Under the pieces are notes generated by a model. That model saw only the letters and a list, made by a program, of their open reading frames with translations. It searched no databases and was not told where the DNA came from. From a bacterium (lineage in GTDB: Bacteria > Krumholzibacteriota > Krumholzibacteriia > LZORAL124-64-63), in NCBI GenBank assembly GCA_016703265.1, contig JADJCK010000001.1:496001-560000 (forward strand): DNA of 64,000 nt, in the 5' to 3' direction. Shown here piece by piece: positions 53,055-61,896 of this stretch; position 1 is the stretch's first letter, and each line of letters opens with the position of its first letter. The position numbers and the translations under genes were made by a program.

Positions 53055-55256
53055 CTACCGGCGCGGTCCGCCGCGACCGCCACGGTCACGGTCCCGACCG
53101 CCACGGTCGCGGTCACGGCCGCCGCTGTCCGGGCGCTCGCGCCGCTCGGGCTCGACCCAGCCCTCGGGGGCCGGCAGCAGGGCCTTGCGGCTCAAGCGCA
53201 CCTTGCCCGTACGGCTGTCGATCTCGACCAGCTTGACCTCGATGGAGTCGCCCACCTGCAGCACGTCCTCGACGTTGGCCACGCGGCGGTACTCCAGCTC
53301 CGAGATGTGCAGCAGGCCGTCCTTGCCGGGCAGGAACTCGACGAAGGCGCCGAAGTCGACGATCGTCTTGACCACACCCTTGTAGACGCGGCCCACTTCC
53401 GGCTCGGCCATCAGGCCGGTCACGTAGGCCATGGCCGCCGCGCCGCCCGCCTGGTCGATGCTGGAAATGAAGACCATTCCCTCGTCGTCCACCTCGATGG
53501 TGGCGCCGGTCTCTTCCTGGATGCGCTTGATGACCTTGCCGCCCGGGCCGATGAGCGTGCCGATCTTGCTGACCGGGATCTGCACCGTGTCGATCTTCGG
53601 GGCGTACGGGCTCATCGTCGCGCGCGGGCCGGCCAGGTGCTCATCCATCACGTTCAGGATGTGCAGGCGGGCCGCCTTCGCGTCGCCCAGGGCCTTGTTC
53701 ATGACCGCGCGGCTGATGCCGGCGATCTTGGTGTCCAGCTGGAAGGCGGTGATGCCGTCGCGCGTGCCGGTGACCTTGAAGTCCATGTCGCCGAGGTGGT
53801 CCTCGACGCCCAGGATGTCGGTCAGCACCGCGATGCGGTCGTCTTCCTTCACCAGGCCCATGGCCACGCCGGCCACGGCCTTGCGGATCGGCGCGCCGGC
53901 ATCCATGAGCGCCAGGCAGCATGCGCAGACGGTGGCCATCGACGACGAACCGTTGCTCTCGAGGATGTCCGACACCAGGCGGATGGTGTACGGGAAGTCC
54001 TCGAGTTCGGGCAGGATCGGCCGGATGGCGCGCTCGGCCAGCTTGCCGTGGCCGATCTCGCGGCGACCGGTGCCGCTGTAGCGACCCGTCTCACCGACCG
54101 AGAACGGCGGGAAATTGTAGTGCAGGTAGTACTTCGACCAGTACTGCTCGCCGCCCAGCGGCTCGATGCGCTGCTCGGCCTGCTTGCTGCCCAGCGTGAC
54201 GGTGCCCAGGGCCTGCGTCTCGCCGCGGGTGAACAGGCAGGAGCCGTGCGCGCGCGGGAGCACGCCGGTCTCGATGGTGATCGGCCGGACCGTGGTCAGG
54301 TTGCGGCCGTCGGCGCGGGTGCCCTCGGTGAGGATCATCTCGCGCATGAGCTTCTTCTCGGCCTTGGCGAAGGCCTCCATCATGGCCGGGTCGGCCTTGC
54401 CCTCGGCGGTCATGAACTGGGTGGCAACCTTGGCCTTGGCGGCATCCAGCGCGTCGGCGCGCTCGTGCTTGCCCTTGACCGTGATCGCGGCCTTCAGCTC
54501 TCCACCGACGAACTCGACGACCTTGGCCAGGTTGGCCGAGGTGTCGGCGACCACCGGGTCGGCCCACTTGGTCTTGCCGCCGGCCTTCTGCAGCAGTTCG
54601 CGCTGCAGGGCGTTCAGCTTGCGAATCCAGCCGTGCGCGAACTCGATCGCGTCGAGCAGCCGGTCTTCGGGCACTTCCAGGCATTCGCCCTCGATCATGC
54701 AGACGATGTCGTCGGTGCCGGCCACGATCAGGTCCATGCACGAGGACTCGAGCTGCTCGAAGCTCGGGTTCGGCACGAACTCGCCGTCGAGGTCGGCCAC
54801 GCGGATGCCCGAGACGATCTCGTGGAACGGGACGTCAGAGAGCGCCAGCGCCATCGAGGCACCGGTGATGCTCAGCGTGTCGGCGTGGAATTCGGTGTCG
54901 GCGCTGATGATGAAGGCGATGATCTGCGTCTCGTTGCGGTACCCCTTGGGGAACAGCGGGCGCAACGGGCGATCGATCAACCGGGCGGTGAGGATCTCAC
55001 GCTCGGTCGGCTTGCCTTCGCGCTTGAAGAAGCCGCCCGGGATCTTGCCGGCGGCGTAGGTCTTGTCACGGTATTCGACCATCAAGGGCAGGAAGTCCTT
55101 GTCGGTCGGCTTCTGGTCGGCGGCGACCGCGAGCAGGCTCATCGTGTCGCCCATGCGCACGACGCAGGAGCCGCTGGCCTGTCGGGCCATGCGGCCGGTC
55201 TCGAGACTGAAGGTCGTCCCGTTCATCTCGAGGCTTACAGTCTGCTTGTTCAACAT
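53055..55256 (-). CDS. pnp: Polyribonucleotide nucleotidyltransferase
   Basis: PNPase degrades RNA 3' to 5' by phosphorolysis. The 733-residue protein contains two RNase PH domains (FFKREGKPTEREILTARLIDRPLRPLF shortened; GTRADGRNLTTVRPI; RREIGHGKLAERA), a KH domain (KIGTLIGPGGKVIKRIQEETG) near residues 560-615 and an S1 domain (GRVYKGVVKTIVDFGAFVEF) near 630-700. The tail is Arg/Gly/Asp-rich with repeated GGRDRDR, longer than usual and likely RNA-binding. It follows rpsO, the classic rpsO-pnp arrangement, with two hairpins in between. Confidence 0.97.
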   Translation of the reverse strand: MLNKQTVSLEMNGTTFSLETGRMARQASGSCVVRMGDTMSLLAVAADQKPTDKDFLPLMVEYRDKTYAAGKIPGGFFKREGKPTEREILTARLIDRPLRPLFPKGYRNETQIIAFIISADTEFHADTLSITGASMALALSDVPFHEIVSGIRVADLDGEFVPNPSFEQLESSCMDLIVAGTDDIVCMIEGECLEVPEDRLLDAIEFAHGWIRKLNALQRELLQKAGGKTKWADPVVADTSANLAKVVEFVGGELKAAITVKGKHERADALDAAKAKVATQFMTAEGKADPAMMEAFAKAEKKLMREMILTEGTRADGRNLTTVRPITIETGVLPRAHGSCLFTRGETQALGTVTLGSKQAEQRIEPLGGEQYWSKYYLHYNFPPFSVGETGRYSGTGRREIGHGKLAERAIRPILPELEDFPYTIRLVSDILESNGSSSMATVCACCLALMDAGAPIRKAVAGVAMGLVKEDDRIAVLTDILGVEDHLGDMDFKVTGTRDGITAFQLDTKIAGISRAVMNKALGDAKAARLHILNVMDEHLAGPRATMSPYAPKIDTVQIPVSKIGTLIGPGGKVIKRIQEETGATIEVDDEGMVFISSIDQAGGAAAMAYVTGLMAEPEVGRVYKGVVKTIVDFGAFVEFLPGKDGLLHISELEYRRVANVEDVLQVGDSIEVKLVEIDSRTGKVRLSRKALLPAPEGWVEPERRERPDSGGRDRDRGGRDRDRGGRGGPRR

Positions 55257-55322
55257 AACTCGTTCATTCCTTCCATCCGCTTGCTCAGCGCGCCAACGGC
55301 CCTATTGCCGGAAGCGCTCCGT

Positions 55323-55341
55323 GGGCGCAGCTTTTGCGCCC
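55323..55341 (-). promoter_or_regulatory. Hairpin in the pnp leader
   Basis: GGGCGCA / TGCGCCC with a 5-base loop lies about 70 bases before pnp. In E. coli a stem in this position is the RNase III site for PNPase autoregulation; the analogy is inferred from position. Confidence 0.5.
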
Positions 55342-55370
55342 GTCCGCAGGTGACCCCGCTGAAAACGGCA

Positions 55371-55401
55371 GTCGGCCGCGCCGTCCAGCGGCGCGACCGA
55401 C
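55371..55401 (-). terminator. Terminator between rpsO and pnp
   Basis: A 13-bp stem (GTCGGCCGCGCCG / CGGCGCGACCGAC, one wobble) with a 5-base loop is followed on the minus strand by TGCCGTTTTC. It corresponds in place to the rpsO t1 terminator of E. coli. Confidence 0.7.
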
Positions 55402-55433
55402 AGCCTGCAGGGCTCACGTTCCGGTGACTGTCA

Positions 55434-55703
55434 TCAGCCCCGGATGCCCAGGTCCTTGATCAGGGCGCGATACCCCTCAAGGTCCTTCTTCTTCAGGTAG
55501 GACAGCAGCCGCTTCCGCTGACCGACCATCTTCAGCAGCCCGCGGCGGGAATGGTGATCCGCCTTGTGCATCTTGAAGTGATCGCCCAGGGTGTTGATCC
55601 GCATGGTGAGCAGCGCGATCTGCACTTCCGGCGAGCCCGAGTCACCCTCGTGCTTGCGGTACTTGCCGATCACCGCGTCCTTCTGATCCTTGGTCAGTGC
55701 CAT
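55434..55703 (-). CDS. rpsO: 30S ribosomal protein S15
   Basis: S15 binds 16S rRNA early in small-subunit assembly. The 89-residue length is normal. Conserved are GDSGSPEVQIALLTMRINTL shortened, HFKMHKADHHSRRGLL and RKRLLSYLKKKDLEGY. GGAGG lies 10 bases before the ATG. pnp is downstream. Confidence 0.98.
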   Translation of the reverse strand: MALTKDQKDAVIGKYRKHEGDSGSPEVQIALLTMRINTLGDHFKMHKADHHSRRGLLKMVGQRKRLLSYLKKKDLEGYRALIKDLGIRG

Positions 55704-56086
55704 CGTCCAGAACCTCCAGAAAACACGTCACGCCGCGGCGTCACGATGGCCGCAGGCCGGCCGCCTTTTCCCGTCTGCCGATGCGTCAACGGGAACGAGG
55801 CGGGACCAGTGCACCCGTTCCGGAACATTCCGGAACCGGGTGACGGCGCCGACCCGCCGTACGAATTGCACGCGAACTGCCGGGCTGGAATCGGCGGACG
55901 TTGCCGCCCACGACCCCGGCCCGGAACTCGCGTTGGACAAGATAGGGGCCGTTTGGGCGATGCAAGCGCAAAGCCGGGCCCTTGGCCCCGGTTCCGGGAG
56001 CGTTCCCGCGGGGTGCGCTTCCCGGCCCGGCGGCCGTCCGGAAGTAGGTATCGTCAAGGGAAACCTCAACTTGAGGGGCGTGTGCC
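55704..56086. other. Intergenic region upstream of rpsO
   Basis: These 383 bases lie between the glycosyltransferase gene and rpsO. They should contain the rpsO promoter, which I could not place with confidence. A long inverted repeat lies at 55812-55842. A weak stem (CCTCA/TGAGG followed by TTTCCCTT on minus) near 56065-56085 may end the polysaccharide operon. No gene is supported. Confidence 0.6.
55812..55842. promoter_or_regulatory. Long inverted repeat with two TTCCGGAA palindromes
   Basis: CACCCGTTCCGGAA and TTCCGGAACCGGGTG are reverse complements over 14 bases with one extra C, separated by 2 bases. Each arm ends in the self-complementary octamer TTCCGGAA. It lies about 110-140 bases before rpsO. 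Operator or cruciform are both possible. Confidence 0.55.
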
Positions 56087-57130
56087 CTACTGGCGGGCAG
56101 CCTCCCGCAGGATGGCGGCCAGGCGGGGCGCCACCACATCGACGCTATAGGACTCCTGCACCAGGCGGCGTCCGGCCCGGCCCAGGGAGCGGCGGGTGGC
56201 CTCGTCCTGGAGCAGGTCGATGATGGCGGCGGCGGCTTCACCGGGCGCGGCGGCTGCCCGTCCGACGTTGGCGCCGGCGAGCACTTCGACGTTCATGCCG
56301 ACCGGCGACACCACCGCCGGCACCCCGCAGGCCAGGTATTGCAGCATCTTGAAGGAGCACTTGCCCCGGGCCCAGGGCGAGTCGGCCAGCGGCATCAGCC
56401 CGAGGTCGAGCGAGCGCAGGAACGGCGCCTCGGCCGCCGGGCTCCACGGCACCCAGTCGACGCGACCCTCCGGGAACACGCCGGTCGGCAGCGGCCGGTC
56501 GGCGCACAGGCGCAGGCGCAGTTCGGGGAACCGCTCCAGCACCTCGCGCAGCGCGTCCTTCCACAGAAGCAGCGACGGGTAGTTGGTCGAGGTGCCGATC
56601 CAGCCCACCGCCGGCGGGCGCGACTCCACCACCTCGCCGGTGGACGGCGCGAACAGCGAGGTGTCGACGGCCGTCGGCAGCACCTCGACCCGTTCACAGT
56701 GCTGCCCGAACCACTCGGCCAGGTAGGTGTTGCCGGCCACGACCACGTCGCACTGCCGGGCCAGCCGCGCGGCGAAGCCCCCGCCGCGGCGAAGCCAGAT
56801 GGCGTCGTCGACATCGAGCACGCGCGGCCGCGCCGTGGCGAACTCGGGCGTGTTCAGCGTGCTGACGAACTCGCTGCAGAAGCGTGACGCGGTTGCCGGG
56901 CCTGCCCTATGCGTTGCCGCCACGGCGGGAATGCGCGCCAGCACGGTGGCCGGCAGCCACAGCGGACGCAACCAGCGGTTGCGCGGCGGAAAGCTGGACA
57001 CGCGCGCAATGCGCAGGTCGAGATCGATGCCTGCGCGGTCCAGGGCCGGCGCCAGTTGCTCGACGCGGAAGCGCGCCGAAGGCACCGCCTTGCCGCCGGT
57101 CAGCGCCGTCACGCGCAACCGCTCAGTCAT
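56087..57130 (-). CDS. Glycosyltransferase, family 4-like
   Basis: The 347-residue protein has a GT-B fold. The N-terminal half has GGKAVPSARFRVEQLAPAL; the C-terminal half has VGWIGTSTNYPSLLLW, the nucleotide-sugar region CSFKMLQYLACGVPAVVSPVG with a Lys and the usual Glu replaced, and a final helix. It probably adds a sugar to the lipid-linked repeat unit in the cytoplasm. It overlaps the upstream polymerase gene by 8 bases and is the last gene of the minus-strand polysaccharide operon. Donor and linkage cannot be read. Confidence 0.87.
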   Translation of the reverse strand: MTERLRVTALTGGKAVPSARFRVEQLAPALDRAGIDLDLRIARVSSFPPRNRWLRPLWLPATVLARIPAVAATHRAGPATASRFCSEFVSTLNTPEFATARPRVLDVDDAIWLRRGGGFAARLARQCDVVVAGNTYLAEWFGQHCERVEVLPTAVDTSLFAPSTGEVVESRPPAVGWIGTSTNYPSLLLWKDALREVLERFPELRLRLCADRPLPTGVFPEGRVDWVPWSPAAEAPFLRSLDLGLMPLADSPWARGKCSFKMLQYLACGVPAVVSPVGMNVEVLAGANVGRAAAAPGEAAAAIIDLLQDEATRRSLGRAGRRLVQESYSVDVVAPRLAAILREAARQ

Positions 57131-58377
57131 GCCGTCTCCGATCGACCAGCACGCCGCCGCGCAGCAGCACGAACGCTAGCCCGTACAGGTAGAGCATGAG
57201 CACCGCCTCGTTGAAGCGGTAGACGTACATGAAGCAGCTCATGAACAGGCCGTAGGCGAACAGCGCGTAGACCAGGACGTGTCCCCAGTAGCCCGGCCAC
57301 CGCGCGCGCAGGTAGAGGCGCGTGCCCACGAAGCCGAGCAGGCCGCAGATGGCCACGGCGCCCGGCCAGGTCCACTCCTGGTAGAGGATGCCGAACATGG
57401 AGTAGACATTGAACAGCGTCGCCCCGATGTCGGTGAACGGGAGGGCGAACGGCACCGAATCGACCAGGCCCAGCAGGTCGCCGGCGGGTTTCCAGATCGC
57501 GTTCAGCGTCACGGCGCCGGCAATGGCCGGAGGCGCCACCTGCCCGTCGAGGATGTTCTGCATCGCCGGCCAGGCGCCCACGAAGTAGAGGTACGGCCAG
57601 TGCAGTTGCGGCACGCTCGCGAACCAGCCGTTGCCTGCCGTCACGATGTCCGAGACGAAGATGTCGACCTTGCTGTTGTAGATCACGAAGAACCCGAGCA
57701 GCACCGCCCCCGTGACGGCCAGGTGGCGCGGGCGGAACCGGTCCGGGCGCGCCAGGCTCCAGGTGACCAGTGCGGTGAGCGCCGAGTAGAACACGAAGCC
57801 CTTGATGCCGGCGAGCAGCAGCCCGAACAGCGCACTGAGCACCAGCGGCACATCGAACCGCCCGCGCAGCCCGCAGGCACGCTTGAGCACGAACGCCGGC
57901 AGCACCAGGATGCCCAGCATGTTCATGTAGCCGATGCCCTGCATCTGGAACTCGTCCTGCAGCATCCACAGGTGGGCCAGCAGCATGCCGATCCCGCCGC
58001 GGCGCGTGACCAGGATGAAGGCCGCGGTCATCCAGCCCACCGTGGCGATGGCGGCCGTGATGTGGAAGAAGGCGACAAGGCCGCGCGTGTCCAGGTTGCC
58101 GAGCACGGCTTCGGGCGGCGGCGGCCGGCGCCTCACGGCAACGGCGCAACCGAGGGCATAAGCCAGCAGGCACGAGAGCAGGACCAGGTGCGTGGCGGCC
58201 GAGACGTCCTTCATCCCCAGCAACCGCAGGTGGTAGGCGCACACCGATGCACAGTTGATGCACACCAGCAGGCTCAGGGGTGAACCAGTGCCCGAACAGC
58301 CGCCACGATCCCAGCAGGGCTCCCGCGCCCGTCAGCAGGAAGATGACAAGCCACAGGACATCGCCGAACCCCATCAT
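57123..58377 (-). CDS. Wzy-like polysaccharide polymerase, frameshifted near 58278
   Basis: The protein is polytopic with about ten membrane segments and no cytoplasmic domain. A large loop (DIVTAGNGWFASVPQLHWPYLYFVG core) and the PFTDIGATLFNVYSMFG and YQEWTWPGA segments are like O-antigen/oligosaccharide-unit polymerases. The first 33 codons (MMGFGDVLWLVIFLLTGAGALL) are in one frame and the rest in the next; removing one base of the CCCC run at 58277-58280 joins them (WFTLSLLVCINC) to give about 417 residues. Its ATG overlaps the flippase stop (ATGA). A sequencing error is likely. Assignment rests on topology and context. Confidence 0.75.
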
Positions 58378-59621
58378 GGCGCGCCCTCCAGCCTGCGCAG
58401 GCCGCGCCGCACGATCTCCCCCGTGCCCACCAGCACCCAGGCCGAGCCGATGAGCATGGTCCAGGCGGCGCCCATCATGCCCAGGCGCGGCACGAGCACG
58501 GCGCCGGCGGCGAACATGGCCGCCACCGAGGTGAGGTGCACCCACAGCTGCGACGTGAAGGCGCGCATGGCCGTGGCCGGCGCCCCGAGCAGGCTGGCCA
58601 CGTAGAGCACGGCGCCGCCGGCCATGACCAGCACCAGCAGCGGCACCTGCGTGGCGTACTCGGGCGTGTACATCAGCGAGAGCAGCGGCCCGCCCGCGAC
58701 GACCGAGACGACCACGCCGGCAATGCCGAGGCCCACGCCCAGCAGCGTGAGCTGGCGCAGGCGACGACGCAGGTTGGCCGTGTCGCGCGCCGCGACGTCG
58801 CGGCCCAGCCCGGCCAGGGACGACTGCGCGAGGGCCTGTGTCATGGTGTTGCCGGCGATGACCAGGTACGAGAGCGCCGAGAAGATGCCCAGATCGGCCT
58901 CGCCGTGCGAGCGCTCGAGGATGGCGCGCGGGATGGTGGCACGCAGCTGGATGGCCAGGAATACCGTGCCCATGGGCAGCGAGAGCAGGGCCAGGCGCCG
59001 CATGACGGCGCGGTCGAAGCGCGGCCGCATCGATTGGCCGGGGCAGGCGCGCACGAGCCGGGCCGTGCGCGGCAGGTCGAACACGACCAGCACCAGCAGC
59101 CAGCCCGCCACCATCGAGGCCAGGCTCAGGTCGAGCGAGCCGGTGGTGCGGAACACGACGCCGAACAGGGCCAGCGCCGCCACGCCCTTGGCCATGAGCG
59201 AGACCGCGGCCAGGTCCATGCGCTCCTGCTTCTGCTGGAAGCCGAAGTAGATGTCGGACATGGATTCGACGGCGCGACCGAGGCCGAACAGGCAGATGAC
59301 CAGCGTCTGCGCCGGTGAATAGCCGAACCAGGCGACCAGGCCCACGACCAGCAGCGCCGGCGGCAGCAGCGCCACGCGCAGGCCCAGGTAGTCCTGGAAC
59401 GTGTACTCGCCGCGCGCGTCGGAGGCCAGCACGGGCCGCAGGCTCAGCTGCGCGAACATGAGCACCGGCGAGGCGATGGCCGAGCCCAGCGAGAACCGGC
59501 CCACCACCTCGGGGCCGCCCAGCTTGGTGAGCAGCGCCAGCTGCGCCCACAGGCACAGCGCGTAGACGATGTTGCCCACCAGGGTCCAGGCGAAGTTCCG
59601 GCGCAGGGAGAGCGCGGCCAT
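58374..59621 (-). CDS. Wzx-like polysaccharide flippase
   Basis: The 415-residue product has about twelve membrane segments and belongs to the MOP superfamily. LRRNFAWTLVGNIVYALCLW core at the N-terminus, QDYLGLRVALLPPALL, and the second-half PMGTVFLAIQLRATIPRAIL with SHGEADLGIFSALSYL are like oligosaccharide exporters. It should flip lipid-linked repeat units across the inner membrane before polymerisation. It starts 3 bases after the dehydratase stop and overlaps the polymerase start. Confidence 0.9.
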   Translation of the reverse strand: MAALSLRRNFAWTLVGNIVYALCLWAQLALLTKLGGPEVVGRFSLGSAIASPVLMFAQLSLRPVLASDARGEYTFQDYLGLRVALLPPALLVVGLVAWFGYSPAQTLVICLFGLGRAVESMSDIYFGFQQKQERMDLAAVSLMAKGVAALALFGVVFRTTGSLDLSLASMVAGWLLVLVVFDLPRTARLVRACPGQSMRPRFDRAVMRRLALLSLPMGTVFLAIQLRATIPRAILERSHGEADLGIFSALSYLVIAGNTMTQALAQSSLAGLGRDVAARDTANLRRRLRQLTLLGVGLGIAGVVVSVVAGGPLLSLMYTPEYATQVPLLVLVMAGGAVLYVASLLGAPATAMRAFTSQLWVHLTSVAAMFAAGAVLVPRLGMMGAAWTMLIGSAWVLVGTGEIVRRGLRRLEGAP

Positions 59622-59623
59622 CG

Positions 59624-61639
59624 TCAGTTGCCGCCCTGCTTCACGCGGGGCATGGTCGGCGGCAGCTCGGCCCTGTCGCCGGTGTGGCCCTGGAAGTCGG
59701 GCACCAGGAGCAGCAACTCGCTCCAGAGCGCGGCGCGGTCGCCAACGCGCGCGGCGGCGATCAGGCGCTCGGCGGCCGCCTGCACGAAGGCCACGTCGAT
59801 GGGCTGGCGGCGCGCGGCCAGCACGCCGGGATTGGCCGTGGCCTCGGGCTGTTCTCCCTCGGCCCACAGTTCCTCGTAGAGTTTCTCGCCCGGGCGCAGG
59901 CCGGTGTAGGTGATGGCGATGTCCACGTCGGGCGTGAGGCCCGAGAGGCGGATCATGCGGCGCGCCAGGTCGTCGATCTTCACCGGCTGGCCCATGTCGA
60001 GGATGAAGACGTCGCCGCCGGTGCCCATGGTCGCGGCGAACAGCACCAGCTGCACCGCCTCGGCGATGGTCATGAAGAAGCGCTCCATGGTCGGCTCGGT
60101 GACGGTGACAGGGCCGCCGCGCGCGATCTGGCGCGTGAACATCTCCACCACGCTGCCGGCCGAGCCCAGCACGTTGCCGAAGCGGATGATCATGAAGCGC
60201 GTGACGCCGCCGTCCTGTTCGTGGCGGCCGAGCACCAGCTTCTCGGCCACCTGCTTGCTGGCGCCCATCACGTTGGTGGGCTTCACGGCCTTGTCGGTGG
60301 AGATCATGACGAAGCGCTCGACGCCGTGGCGCACGGCCATGGCCGCCAGTTGCCGCGTGCCCAGCACGTTGTTCAGCACCGCTTCCTCGGGATGGAACTG
60401 CAGGATGGGCACGTGCTTGTAGGCCGCGGCGTGGAAGACGATGTCGGGCTTCACGTCGCTGAAGAAGCGCTCCAGCCGCACCTCGTCGCGGATATCGCCC
60501 AGCAGGAACGACATGCCGCAGCGCGCGCCGCCGTCGCACAGCTCGCGTTCGATGCGGAACAGGCCGTTCTCGTCCTTGTCGAGGCAGGCCAGGAAGGCCG
60601 CGCCGCCGTCGACCACCTGCCGGCACAGCTCGGAGCCGATGCTGCCGGCCGCGCCGGTCACCAGCACGCGCTTGCCCTTGAGCAGGCCGGCCAGCACCTC
60701 CTGGTCGCCGACGATGGGCCGCCGGTTCAGCAGGCTGGTGGTGGAGAAGTCCTCCACGCGCCGCACGCCCGGCTTGTCGGACTCCATGATCTCCCAGAAG
60801 CTGGGCACCGACTTGAGCGGCAGCCCCGTCTCCTGGCAATAGCCGAGAATGCGGTACAGCTGCGTGGTGGTGGCCGAGGGAATGGCCAGCACCAGCACTT
60901 CGGCCTGCACCTGGCGCGCGACCTCGGCAATGTCCTCGATGGAGCCGAGGTTGGGCACGCCGCGGATGGTCATGCCGCGCGTGTGCGGGTTGTCGTCGAC
61001 CACGGCCACGGGCTTGAAGCCGCCCAGGCGCGGCGACTGCATGGCTTCGATGGTCAGTGCGCCGGCGTTGCCGCCGCCGATCACCACGGCGCGGCGGCGC
61101 GGGGCGCGGTTACCCAGGCGGTCGGCAGGACCGCCCACGATGCGGTAGGCGAACCGTCCGGCCGTGAGCAGGCCCAGGCAGAGCACCATGTCGATGGCGA
61201 GTGTGGACAGCGGGAACCCGCCCGGGCGCCGCCAGAACAGCCACAGCGCGATGATGATCAGGGCGCTGCTCGCCAGCACGCTCATCACCAGCGGCGGCAA
61301 GTCCTCGACCGAGGCGAATCGCCACGACTGCCGGTGCACGCCCGAGGCCCAGAGAAAGAGCAGGCGCACGGGCACCGTGACCGCCAGCATGGCCAGCCAC
61401 CACAGGTGCCACTGGTTCATGCCGGTGGCCAGGAACCTGTCGAGCACGAGGAAGCGCAGCACGAACGACGCCGTGACCGAGACGGCCGTCAGCACGCCGA
61501 AGAACAGGAGCGTGAACAGCAGGCGGTGTCCGCGGACGAGGCGGGTCAGCCGTCCGTCCTCGCTCAGCAGGCGCGTGCCTGCCCGGTGCATGCGGCGGCG
61601 ACCATCGGACCGGTCTGCGGATTCGTCACTCGTGGCCAT
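59624..61639 (-). CDS. Membrane-bound nucleotide-sugar dehydratase/epimerase, WbpM/CapD/PglF type
   Basis: The 671-residue protein has four N-terminal membrane helices (about residues 40-165), a first Rossmann-like domain (RRAVVIGGGNAGALTIEAM, about 188-300) and a catalytic SDR domain with VTGAAGSIGSELCRQ (about 323) and TDKAVKPTNVMGASK (about 446). This is the architecture of WbpM and PglF, UDP-GlcNAc 4,6-dehydratases, with the active site Met-Lys pair in MGASK. It makes the UDP-4-keto-6-deoxy sugar used at the start of the glycan. AGGGAGG lies upstream of the ATG at 61639. It is the first gene of the minus-strand operon. Confidence 0.92.
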   Translation of the reverse strand: MATSDESADRSDGRRRMHRAGTRLLSEDGRLTRLVRGHRLLFTLLFFGVLTAVSVTASFVLRFLVLDRFLATGMNQWHLWWLAMLAVTVPVRLLFLWASGVHRQSWRFASVEDLPPLVMSVLASSALIIIALWLFWRRPGGFPLSTLAIDMVLCLGLLTAGRFAYRIVGGPADRLGNRAPRRRAVVIGGGNAGALTIEAMQSPRLGGFKPVAVVDDNPHTRGMTIRGVPNLGSIEDIAEVARQVQAEVLVLAIPSATTTQLYRILGYCQETGLPLKSVPSFWEIMESDKPGVRRVEDFSTTSLLNRRPIVGDQEVLAGLLKGKRVLVTGAAGSIGSELCRQVVDGGAAFLACLDKDENGLFRIERELCDGGARCGMSFLLGDIRDEVRLERFFSDVKPDIVFHAAAYKHVPILQFHPEEAVLNNVLGTRQLAAMAVRHGVERFVMISTDKAVKPTNVMGASKQVAEKLVLGRHEQDGGVTRFMIIRFGNVLGSAGSVVEMFTRQIARGGPVTVTEPTMERFFMTIAEAVQLVLFAATMGTGGDVFILDMGQPVKIDDLARRMIRLSGLTPDVDIAITYTGLRPGEKLYEELWAEGEQPEATANPGVLAARRQPIDVAFVQAAAERLIAAARVGDRAALWSELLLLVPDFQGHTGDRAELPPTMPRVKQGGN

Positions 61640-61811
61640 ATCGCAGGCGCTTCCTCCCTGGCGGGCCGCCGGCGCCCCGGCGCCGGGGGCCGGCTGACAG
61701 CGGCGTTCCCTCACCGCCGAAGGATAATGCCCGCGGCGGCGGATGTCTGCCGCCAATTGGGCCCGGCCGGCCCATTTCCGACCACGCCGGCCCTGCCGCC
61801 CCAGAGTCCGC

Positions 61812-61840
61812 TTGACCGCCCGCCCGCCGGTTCTCACTAT
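61812..61840 (+). promoter_or_regulatory. Candidate sigma70 promoter for the WecA-like gene
   Basis: TTGACC (61812-61817) and CACTAT (61835-61840) are 17 bases apart, giving a leader of about 50 bases to the ATG at 61897. Confidence 0.55.
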
Positions 61841-61896
61841 GGACGGCCCGGCCCCCACAAGCCGGCCTGTGGTCCCGAACGGAGTCTCAAGGGCAT

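Noticed and set aside
51774..55427. A 1217-codon open frame on the plus strand opposite the M16 peptidase and pnp
   Set aside because: It is antisense to two firmly identified genes, rich in His/Arg/Ala/Gln as expected for the complement of GC-biased codons, and has no family features.
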